In this document: in pieces, positions 1 to 5,722 of the stretch
Numbering within the stretch: the stretch's first letter is position 1
Layout: every line of letters starts with the position of its first letter
Assembly (NCBI GenBank): GCA_007124345.1
Contig: SLFH01000293.1
Coordinates: 1 to 6,517 of the forward strand
Direction of reading: 5' to 3'
From: Phycisphaerales bacterium
GTDB lineage: Bacteria > Planctomycetota > Phycisphaerae > Phycisphaerales > UBA1924
Length of the DNA: 6,517 nt
Notes under the pieces: generated by a model
Told to the model about the DNA's origin: nothing
Database searches by the model: none
Seen by the model: only the letters and a program-made list of their open reading frames with translations
Made by a program: the position numbers and the translations under genes

Positions 1-12
1 CGGTGTCGCGGG

Positions 13-1311
13 TCAGTCTACCTGCAAGCGGGCCTCGGCGGCACGCGCGTGGGCTTCGAGCCCTTCGAGCCTGGCGAGGCGTGCGGTCTCGCCGATGAGT
101 TCGGCCGGGGCGTGCTTCATGTTCAGATAGGTCCGGACGCGGAGGAAGGAGAAGACGCTCAGGCCGGCGCTAAAGCGGGCGGTGGCGCCGGTGGGCAGGG
201 TGTGGTTCGGGCCGGCGCCGTAGTCGCCGAAGACTTCGGCGGAGGCGGTGCCGATGAAGATCGCGCCTGCGTGGCGGACGCGGGCCGCCAGAGCGTCGGC
301 GTCTTGCGTGAGGATCTGCAGGTGCTCGGGGGCGAGGCGGTCGGCGATCGCCGCGGCTTCTTCGGATCGCTCGACGCAGACCGCGAAGCTGTTGGCGAAC
401 GCCTCGCGCGCGGTCGCTTCGGTCGGGAGGGTGGTGAGCTGGGCGATTACCTGTTGACGGATGCGCTCGACCAGCGCGGGCGCTTCTGCGCCGACGGCGA
501 TCAGGATCGGCCTCGCGGCGACATCGTGCTCGGCCTGGGCGAGCAGGTCTGAGGCGATCATCGCGGGATCCGCCGAGCTGTCGGCGATGACCGCGAGCTC
601 GCTGGGTCCGGCGAGCATGTCGATGCCGACGCGCCCGTGCACGATTTTCTTTGCGGCGGTGACCCACCGGTTGCCGGGGCCGCAGATGAAGTCGACGGGG
701 TCGAGGGATGGGAGGCCGAAGGCGAGCGCCGCGATCGCCTGGGCGCCGCCGACACAGAGGAGCTGGTCCGCGCCGGCGACCATGGCCGCGGCGAGCGTCG
801 CGTCGGCTGGCCTCGGCGAGGCGACGACCACTCGCTCTACACCGGCGACGCGCGCAGGGATCGCGGTCATGAGGACCGAGGAGGGCAGCGGGTAGCGCCC
901 CCCGGGCGCGTAGCAGCCGGCGCTGGCGACGGGCTCGATCGTGTGCCCCGCCACGCCCCCGGGGACCGGGACCTCGACGGGCGAGAGCGAGCCGCGTTGC
1001 ACGCGGGCAAAGGCCTCGATGCGCTCGGCGGCGGATTCGATGGCGCGGAGGTCTTGGGGGTCGAGGCGGCTTGCCGCGGCTTGCATGTCGTGACGCCCGA
1101 GCAGGAGCGGATCGCCGGCGTCGATCTCGCCGAACCGCTGGGCGAATTCGCGCAGGGCGGCCTCGCCCCGCGATCGGACGGCTTCGATGATCTCGCCCGC
1201 GTCGGCGAGCGCCGCGGCGTCGACTGCCTCGGGCTGGAGGGGCAGGCGGTCGGGCGCGATGAGCGGGAGGATTTGTTGCGGTATGTTCATGGTCGCTCTG
1301 CTCCGGTTCAC
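13..1311 (-). CDS. hisD: Histidinol dehydrogenase
   Basis: HisD is a zinc- and NAD-dependent homodimer that oxidises L-histidinol through histidinal to L-histidine, the last two steps. Numbered from the GTG at 1311 (432 residues), it shows YAPGGRYPLPSSVLM (134-148), VGGAQAIAA (187-195), GPGNRWVTAAKK (211-222) and GIDMLAGPSE (229-238). The zinc ligands Q259 and H262, the catalytic pair E329-H330 (APEH), the ligand D363 with H370 (GDYGAGPNHTLP), and the last ligand H421 (EAHARAAEARL) are all present. The stretch FLRVRTYLNM (389-398) differs from the common FLKR form. The start is ambiguous. The GTG overlaps the previous stop (GTGA) but has no strong ribosome site; the ATG at 1290, preceded by GGAG about 10 nt upstream, would give 425 residues and lose nothing conserved. 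The stop leaves 12 bases to the window edge. Confidence 0.97.
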   Translation of the reverse strand: MNRSRATMNIPQQILPLIAPDRLPLQPEAVDAAALADAGEIIEAVRSRGEAALREFAQRFGEIDAGDPLLLGRHDMQAAASRLDPQDLRAIESAAERIEAFARVQRGSLSPVEVPVPGGVAGHTIEPVASAGCYAPGGRYPLPSSVLMTAIPARVAGVERVVVASPRPADATLAAAMVAGADQLLCVGGAQAIAALAFGLPSLDPVDFICGPGNRWVTAAKKIVHGRVGIDMLAGPSELAVIADSSADPAMIASDLLAQAEHDVAARPILIAVGAEAPALVERIRQQVIAQLTTLPTEATAREAFANSFAVCVERSEEAAAIADRLAPEHLQILTQDADALAARVRHAGAIFIGTASAEVFGDYGAGPNHTLPTGATARFSAGLSVFSFLRVRTYLNMKHAPAELIGETARLARLEGLEAHARAAEARLQVD

Positions 1312-2585
1312 TCTCGGGCCGACTTCTCTCCGGCGGTCTGCGATCTGCGCCGGACGCGCTTCTCGCGCAGGTCCAGTTCGCGTTCGATCGATTCGAGACT
1401 CGCGCCCGATGCGATCGCTTTGACCAGCGCGAAGTAGATCAGATCGGCGGCTTCCGCGGCGGCGTGCTCCGGGCTATCCGCCTCGCCGAGCTCCTCCGCT
1501 TCTTCAAGCAGCTTCGCCTTGAGCAGTTCGGGGCGTTGGATGAGTTTCTGCGTGTACGAGCCGGGCTCGGGACGGTCGATGCGGGCTGCGAGACGCCGAG
1601 CGAGCCTTCCGATGCCGGCGTCTTCACCGAAGCACCCGCGCGAACCCGTGTGGCAGAAACCTGCCTGCTGGCGGACGGTGAAGCGCAGCGCGTCGCGGTC
1701 GCAGTCGGCGTCGACGCGCAGCAGTTCCTGCACCGCGCCGGAGCTCTCGCCCTTGCGCCAGAGGCTGTTGCGCGAGCGCGACCAGTAGACGCCGCGGCGG
1801 GTGCGGAACGCTTCGCGGAGCGACTCGGCGTTTGAGTACACCAGCCCGAGGCAGACGCCGCGTTCGTCGCAGACGACGGTCGGCCAGAGCCCGTCGGCGC
1901 GGTCTGACCGCAGGCAGGCGCCGATCGCGTCGGCGAGTTCGAGGCGTCCGGAGTAGATCGCCATGCCGACCTGCGCGTCTGCGCCGATGCGGTCGGCGAG
2001 GGCGACATCGGAGGCGTCGCGTACGCCGCCGGCGATGGTGAGTTTTGCGCCGCCTCGCTCGCACGCCTCGGCGATCTCGCGGACACGGGGCTCGTCGAGG
2101 CCGGTCAGGCGGCCCTCGTTCTCGACGAGCGTGACGAGGAAGCCGCCGACCAGCGGGCGGAGTTCTTCGATGCGTTCGAGCACGCCCCGCCCGGTGCGGG
2201 TCTTCCAGCCCTCGACGACGACCTCGCCCTCGCGGGCGTCCAGGGCCGCGATCGTGCGCTCGCGAGGGAGGGCGCCGAGAATCTCCGGCGTCGCGGCGGT
2301 GCCGAGGATCACCTTCTCCGCGCCGGCGTCGAGCCACCGCATCGCGGCGTCGACCGAGCGGATCCCCCCGCCCACGCGGCACCGGTAGCGGCGCACCAGA
2401 TCCTCGATGATCGCGCTGTTGTCGCCCTTGCCCATCGCGGCGTCGAGATCGATCACCGCAATCTCGCCCGCGACACTGAATCGCTCGGCGATCGGGAAGG
2501 GGTCGCCCGCGTCGATTTCGAGGCGTTCGCCGCCGACGAGCTGCACCGCCCGCCCGTTCATCAGGTCGATCGATGGAACGATCAC
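1308..2585 (-). CDS. hisAIE: Trifunctional HisA-HisI-HisE fusion (ProFAR isomerase / PR-AMP cyclohydrolase / PR-ATP pyrophosphohydrolase)
   Basis: One 425-residue chain holds three domains for pathway steps 4, 3 and 2, in that order. Residues 1-225 are a HisA barrel: PSIDLMNG with catalytic D7, the phosphate loop VGGGIR (71-76), IAALDA with catalytic D116 followed by EGW, and AGGVRDASD (185-193). Residues 226-321 are HisI: SRSR..LWRKGE (269-280), the metal-binding DADCDRD (292-298), and the zinc cysteines C295, C311 and C318 in FCHTGSRGCF. Residues 322-415 are HisE: SYTQKL (343-348), EEAEEL (361-366) and EAADLIYF (378-385). No frame break or long linker separates them. HisA lies only a few residues from HisI and is slightly short for a stand-alone enzyme. 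The GTG start follows a GGAGG site by 7 nt and overlaps the hisF stop; the TGA overlaps the hisD GTG. The HisI and HisE parts resemble fungal HIS4. All key residues are present, so all three activities are likely. Confidence 0.95.
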   Translation of the reverse strand: MIVPSIDLMNGRAVQLVGGERLEIDAGDPFPIAERFSVAGEIAVIDLDAAMGKGDNSAIIEDLVRRYRCRVGGGIRSVDAAMRWLDAGAEKVILGTAATPEILGALPRERTIAALDAREGEVVVEGWKTRTGRGVLERIEELRPLVGGFLVTLVENEGRLTGLDEPRVREIAEACERGGAKLTIAGGVRDASDVALADRIGADAQVGMAIYSGRLELADAIGACLRSDRADGLWPTVVCDERGVCLGLVYSNAESLREAFRTRRGVYWSRSRNSLWRKGESSGAVQELLRVDADCDRDALRFTVRQQAGFCHTGSRGCFGEDAGIGRLARRLAARIDRPEPGSYTQKLIQRPELLKAKLLEEAEELGEADSPEHAAAEAADLIYFALVKAIASGASLESIERELDLREKRVRRRSQTAGEKSARE

Positions 2586-3346
2586 AGGCGCACCTCCAGA
2601 CCCAGACCCTTCAGCTCGCGTTTGACTCGCCCCACGGCGTAGACCCCGTCGTGGAAGATGGAAGCCGCGAGCACGGCGTCGGTGCCGGCTCCGACCGCAA
2701 GGGCCATGTGCTCCGGGCCCGACGCGCCGCCAGAGGCGATGACCGGGATCTTCGACGCGGTCGATACGGCGGCGATGAGGTCGGTGTCGTACCCATCGCC
2801 GGTGCCGTCGCGGTCGAAGCTGGTCAGCAGGATCTCGCCCGCGCCGAGCGTTGCGGCCTGAGCGGCCCAGACGATCGCGTCGATACCGGTGCGTTCGCGC
2901 CCGCCTTTAACAACGACCTCCCAGCGTCCGGCGTCTCGCCCGGTCGATCTGGCGGCGTCGATCGCGACGACCACGCACTGCACGCCGAACCGCTCGGCCA
3001 TGCGGGCGACGAGGGCCGGCTCCGCGACGGCGGCGGAGTTCACCGACACGCGGTCGGCCCCCGCTTCGAGCAATCGGCGGGCGTCGTCGATCGTGCGCAC
3101 GCCCCCGCCGACGGTCAGGGGGATTCGGATCGCGGCGCGGACGCGCTCGACAGTGTTGACGGCGGTCTCGCGCCCGTCGCTGGTCGCCGAGACATCGAGG
3201 ATCACGATCTCGTCGGCGCCCTCGGCCTCGTACCTCGCGCCGAGCTCGGCCGGGTCGCCCGCGTCGCGGAGGTTCTGGAACTTCACGCCCTTGACGACGC
3301 GTCCGGCGTCGACATCGAGGCAGGGGATGATGCGGGTGGTCAGCAT
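2582..3346 (-). CDS. hisF: Imidazole glycerol phosphate synthase, cyclase subunit
   Basis: HisF is a TIM-barrel cyclase that uses ammonia from HisH to turn PRFAR into imidazole-glycerol phosphate plus AICAR, the latter returning to purine synthesis. The 254-residue product has both catalytic aspartates at the classic positions, D11 (IIPCLDVDAGRVVKG) and D130 (VVVAIDA). It also has the two phosphate-binding halves, VGGGVRT (79-85) and ASGGASG (204-210), and the DRDGTGDGYD loop (178-187). An in-frame upstream extension to 3427 exists. The ATG at 3346 is preferred because it sits 4 nt after a perfect AAGGAGG site and the family begins with MLTTRIIPCLDV. The first 7 nt overlap the end of hisH. 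The TGA overlaps the GTG of the next gene. The sequence is conventional, unlike its divergent neighbours HisH and HisA. Confidence 0.98.
   Translation of the reverse strand: MLTTRIIPCLDVDAGRVVKGVKFQNLRDAGDPAELGARYEAEGADEIVILDVSATSDGRETAVNTVERVRAAIRIPLTVGGGVRTIDDARRLLEAGADRVSVNSAAVAEPALVARMAERFGVQCVVVAIDAARSTGRDAGRWEVVVKGGRERTGIDAIVWAAQAATLGAGEILLTSFDRDGTGDGYDTDLIAAVSTASKIPVIASGGASGPEHMALAVGAGTDAVLAASIFHDGVYAVGRVKRELKGLGLEVRL
2593..2597 (-). promoter_or_regulatory. Ribosome binding site of the hisAIE fusion
   Basis: GGAGG on the minus strand lies 7 nt before the GTG at 2585, within the final Leu-Glu-Val codons of hisF. It supports the GTG as the real start, in agreement with the N-terminal beta strand of HisA (IVPSIDL) beginning at residue 2. 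Confidence 0.75.
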
Positions 3347-3987
3347 CGGGCCTCCTTGCGTCCTGTGGCTTTGTCCGGTTCGGTCGCCGCTGTGCCGAGC
3401 CACGCCCCGACCAGCGATTCGCCCCACGCGCCCGAGAGCTCGGGGTGGAACTGGCAGGCGAGCACGCGGCCTTTCCTGATCGCGGCGACGAACGGCCCGG
3501 CGTGGTCGGCGATGGCGACCTCCCAGCCCCCGCGTTGCATCGCTTCGACATCGTCAACTCGGTAGCTGTTGGCGAAGTAGGCGTGGCCGGGCTCGGGCCA
3601 GTCGCCTGCCGCGGGGCGGACGAGGTTCCATCCGAGCTGCGGACGCTTGACGCGATCGGGGAATCGGCGCACCGTCACGGGCAGGATGCCGAGTCCCGGC
3701 GCGCCCGACGCCTCTTCGCTCGCATCGGCCAGAAGCTGCATGCCCAGGCAGACACAGAGCGTCGGGCGGCCGGCCAGGATCCGATCTCGCAGAGGTTCTC
3801 GCAGGCCGAGTTCGTCCAGTCGCTCGCTCGCGGCCCGGAACGAACCGACGCCGGGCAGCACGGCCGCCGCGGCCTGCTCGATCTCGCGCGGATCTTCGGT
3901 GATGCGGCACTTCGCTCCGAGCCTTTGCAGGCAGGCGACGACCGAGGCGGTGTTGGCGACGCCGGTGCGCACGATCGCGACATCCAT
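3340..3987 (-). CDS. hisH: Imidazole glycerol phosphate synthase, glutamine amidotransferase subunit
   Basis: HisH is the class I glutaminase that feeds ammonia to HisF. The 215-residue protein shows the oxyanion-region loop PGVGSF (45-50), the nucleophile C80 in CLGMQLL, the SEE..GAPGLGILP stretch (90-103) and the catalytic H181 and E183 in FHPEL, so the triad is intact. Several normally steady positions are changed: PQLGWN (116-121) where PHMGWN is usual, FANSYR (138-143) where FVHSY is usual, RTGVAN (7-12) where a D/S-x-G-x-GN pattern is common, and HPELS for HPEKS. The ATG shares its A with the last base of the hisB TGA (TGATG) and follows an AAGGGAG site. The frame continues far upstream without a stop, but that part runs inside hisB and has no HisH similarity, so the start at 3987 is well supported. 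The end overlaps hisF by 7 nt, fitting a 1:1 HisH-HisF complex. Confidence 0.96.
   Translation of the reverse strand: MDVAIVRTGVANTASVVACLQRLGAKCRITEDPREIEQAAAAVLPGVGSFRAASERLDELGLREPLRDRILAGRPTLCVCLGMQLLADASEEASGAPGLGILPVTVRRFPDRVKRPQLGWNLVRPAAGDWPEPGHAYFANSYRVDDVEAMQRGGWEVAIADHAGPFVAAIRKGRVLACQFHPELSGAWGESLVGAWLGTAATEPDKATGRKEARC
3351..3357 (-). promoter_or_regulatory. Ribosome binding site of hisF
   Basis: A full AAGGAGG site stands 4 nt before the ATG at 3346, inside the last codons of hisH (Lys-Glu-Ala). It is the strongest site in the window and decides the hisF start against an in-frame extension to 3427. Confidence 0.8.
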
Positions 3988-4592
3988 CAGAGCACTCCCT
4001 TGGTGCTGGGCACGGTTGCGCCGGTCAGGCGGACGCTCTGGCGCAAAGCAAGGGCGGTCGCCTTGAAGGCGGCTTCGGCCCTGTGGTGGTCGTTGTCGCC
4101 TTTGAGCACATCGACATGCAGTGCCGCGCGTGCGCCGGCCGCGAACGAACGGAAAAAGTGCGTCAGGTTCTCGCAGGCGACCTGTCCGCGTCCGGCGCCG
4201 ATGGTCGGGCGGACGAGCCCGAGTGCGATCGAGGCCGAGCCGCGACCGTCGAAGTCGATCACGCACCGGGCGAGGGCTTCGTCGAGGGGCGCATAGGCGG
4301 AGGCGAATCGTTCGATGCCGCGCCGGTCGCCGAGTGCCTCGTCGACAGCCCGACCGAGCACGATGGCGCAGTCTTCGATGGTGTGGTGGTCGTCGACATC
4401 GAGATCGCCCTTGCATTCGAGCGAGAGGTCGAAGCGGGCGTGGGTGAACATCGCGGTGAGCATGTGGTCGAAGAAGCCGAGGCCTGTCGAGACATTGACC
4501 TCGCCCGAGCCGTCCAGCGACAGGCGGCAGGCGATCTCGGTCTCTTTTGTTGCGCGGGAGATTTCGGCGGCACGGGGCGCTGGGGTTGTCAT
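3987..4592 (-). CDS. hisB: Imidazoleglycerol-phosphate dehydratase (monofunctional)
   Basis: This Mn-dependent enzyme dehydrates imidazole-glycerol phosphate to imidazole-acetol phosphate and usually assembles as a 24-mer. The 201-residue product carries the duplicated metal motif in full: DHHTIED (H69, H70, E73) and GDNDHHRAEAAFK (H169, H170, E173, K177). It also has GFFDHML (H43), THFFRSFA (H145) and the classic C-terminal PSTKGVL. The length equals that of the stand-alone dehydratase, and there is no N-terminal HAD phosphatase domain as in the bifunctional E. coli HisB, so the histidinol-phosphate phosphatase must come from another gene. The ATG start overlaps the hisC stop (ATGA) and has an AGGAG site 7 nt upstream. 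The conserved end of the protein also carries the ribosome binding site of hisH. Confidence 0.98.
   Translation of the reverse strand: MTTPAPRAAEISRATKETEIACRLSLDGSGEVNVSTGLGFFDHMLTAMFTHARFDLSLECKGDLDVDDHHTIEDCAIVLGRAVDEALGDRRGIERFASAYAPLDEALARCVIDFDGRGSASIALGLVRPTIGAGRGQVACENLTHFFRSFAAGARAALHVDVLKGDNDHHRAEAAFKATALALRQSVRLTGATVPSTKGVL
3995..4001 (-). promoter_or_regulatory. Ribosome binding site of hisH inside the hisB C-terminal codons
   Basis: AAGGGAG on the minus strand is followed by 7 nt and the hisH ATG at 3987. It is formed by the Lys-Gly-Val codons of the conserved PSTKGVL tail of HisB. It fixes the hisH start, since the longer open frame upstream has no support. Confidence 0.75.
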
Positions 4593-5722
4593 CGCTGCAC
4601 TCCTGTTGCCAGCGCCCCGTCGATCGCGTCGAGCAGGCGTTGCTGGTTGTGCGGGGTTGTCGGGCAGGTGATGCGGAGGGCGTCTGCGAGATGCTCGCGC
4701 CCGGGGAAGGCGCGGACAGCGATGCCGCGGCGTTCGAGTTCGCGTTGCACGCGAGCCGGGTCATCGAACCTCGCGAGCACGAAGTTCGCCTGCGAGGGCG
4801 TCACCCGTGCGCCGAATGAACGAAGCCGCTCGACCAGAACCCCGCGGAACGCGCGGACCGATGCGACAGTCTGTTCGATCGCGCCCTCGCCCCGGCGCAC
4901 CCTCGCCTCGGCCAGCGCGATCGACAGGGCGCTGCACGCGTACGGGTTCCCCGCGGCTCGTGCAAGCTCGATCACGCCCGGGTCGCCGAGCATGATCCCG
5001 ACACGGAGCCCCGCCATCCCCCACGCCTTCGAGAGCGTCTTGAGCACGACCGTGTTCGGACGCGACACGAGCATCGGCGCCGGGTCTTCGTCGGCGAACT
5101 CGGCGTAGGCGAGATCGGCGATGAGCAGCACGCCGCGCGAGGCCGCGGCGGACGACAGGCGGTCCCAGTCGGCCATGGTCAGCGTGAGGCCTGTCGGGTT
5201 GTTGGGGCTGACGGCGGCGATCGCGCCCGGCGCATCGTTCATCTCGCACAGCAGCGCGTCGACAGGGGCCAGACCTTCGACCCAAGGCGTCAGATCCACC
5301 TCGGCGCCGGCGAGCTTTGCCCCGCGCGGGATCATTTCGAACGAGGGCGTGAAGGCCGCGAGGCGTCGGCCCGGTTCGAGCACGGCACGCATGAGCCGGT
5401 CGATCCCGTCGTCGGCGCCGCCGGTGACGAGCACGGCGCCGGGATCGATCCCCGCACGCTCGGCGATCAGGCGTTCGAGCCCCAAGGCGTCGGGGTAACG
5501 GCGCACCGCGTCGTCGGGCACCCGCGAGAACGCCTCGCGCAGATCGCCGACCGGTGCGTCGGGGACCTCGTTGGCGTCGAGAAAGAGGTCGACGCCGGGC
5601 GCGTGCGACGGCGGGCGGTACGCGCGCACGCCCCGCATCCGCGAGGCGGGCGTGATCGGGACAGACTGCTCTGTCGTCATGGCGTGCTCGGTCGGCATGT
5701 GTGGCTTCGCTTTGGGGCTCAC
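4589..5722 (-). CDS. hisC: Histidinol-phosphate aminotransferase
   Basis: This PLP-dependent class I/II (fold type I) aminotransferase converts imidazole-acetol phosphate plus glutamate to L-histidinol phosphate. Numbered from the GTG at 5722 (377 residues), it shows the LDANEVPDAP substrate-loop region (about 48-57), SPNNPTG (172-178, PLP-contacting N175), DLAYAEF (203-209, D203 and Y206), the Schiff-base lysine K232 in LSKAWG, the phosphate-binding R240, and the substrate-carboxylate arginine R350 in LRIT. The usual DEAY is DLAY here. The start is uncertain: the GTG overlaps the hisG stop as GTGA, but ATGs at 5698 and 5680 would also leave the whole conserved domain intact, and none of the three has a strong Shine-Dalgarno. 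Its TGA overlaps the hisB ATG. Paralogues acting on aromatic amino acids exist in the family, but the his-operon setting argues for HisC. Confidence 0.95.
   Translation of the reverse strand: MSPKAKPHMPTEHAMTTEQSVPITPASRMRGVRAYRPPSHAPGVDLFLDANEVPDAPVGDLREAFSRVPDDAVRRYPDALGLERLIAERAGIDPGAVLVTGGADDGIDRLMRAVLEPGRRLAAFTPSFEMIPRGAKLAGAEVDLTPWVEGLAPVDALLCEMNDAPGAIAAVSPNNPTGLTLTMADWDRLSSAAASRGVLLIADLAYAEFADEDPAPMLVSRPNTVVLKTLSKAWGMAGLRVGIMLGDPGVIELARAAGNPYACSALSIALAEARVRRGEGAIEQTVASVRAFRGVLVERLRSFGARVTPSQANFVLARFDDPARVQRELERRGIAVRAFPGREHLADALRITCPTTPHNQQRLLDAIDGALATGVQR
4600..4604 (-). promoter_or_regulatory. Ribosome binding site of hisB
   Basis: The minus strand reads AGGAG, then 7 nt, then the hisB ATG at 4592. 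It lies inside the 3' end of hisC, so hisB can be initiated independently or by ribosomes finishing hisC at the ATGA overlap. Confidence 0.75.

Noticed and set aside
1..12. Terminator or next gene after hisD
   Set aside because: Only 12 bases are available; no hairpin or start can be judged.
637..1437. Plus-strand 266-codon open frame crossing the hisD/hisAIE junction
   Set aside because: It is antisense to two verified genes and has no conserved motif.
3347..3427. 27-residue N-terminal extension of HisF
   Set aside because: It overlaps the hisH C-terminal coding region. The perfect AAGGAGG and the family start MLTTRIIPCLDV at 3346 fix the start.
2573..3565. A 330-codon open frame on the plus strand
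   Set aside because: It is antisense to hisF and hisH, low in complexity (Gly/Asp/Arg/Ala-rich), with no family resemblance and no convincing ribosome site; explained by codon bias on the real strand.
2582..3987. Possible HisH-HisF fusion like eukaryotic HIS7, given the HIS4-like neighbour
   Set aside because: hisH ends with a TGA at 3340-3342 in a different frame from hisF, which starts at 3346, so these are two separate proteins.
3988..4764. Long N-terminal extension of the HisH frame, which could suggest a fusion protein
   Set aside because: The extension is Arg/Pro-rich out-of-frame translation of hisB and the end of hisC. HisH homology begins exactly at the ATG at 3987, which has a strong ribosome site.
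4083..5108. A 341-codon open frame on the plus strand
   Set aside because: It lies antisense to hisB and hisC, both of which have full catalytic motifs. Its composition (Arg/Ser/Ala/Gly-rich, no recognisable domain) is typical of shadow frames in GC-rich DNA.
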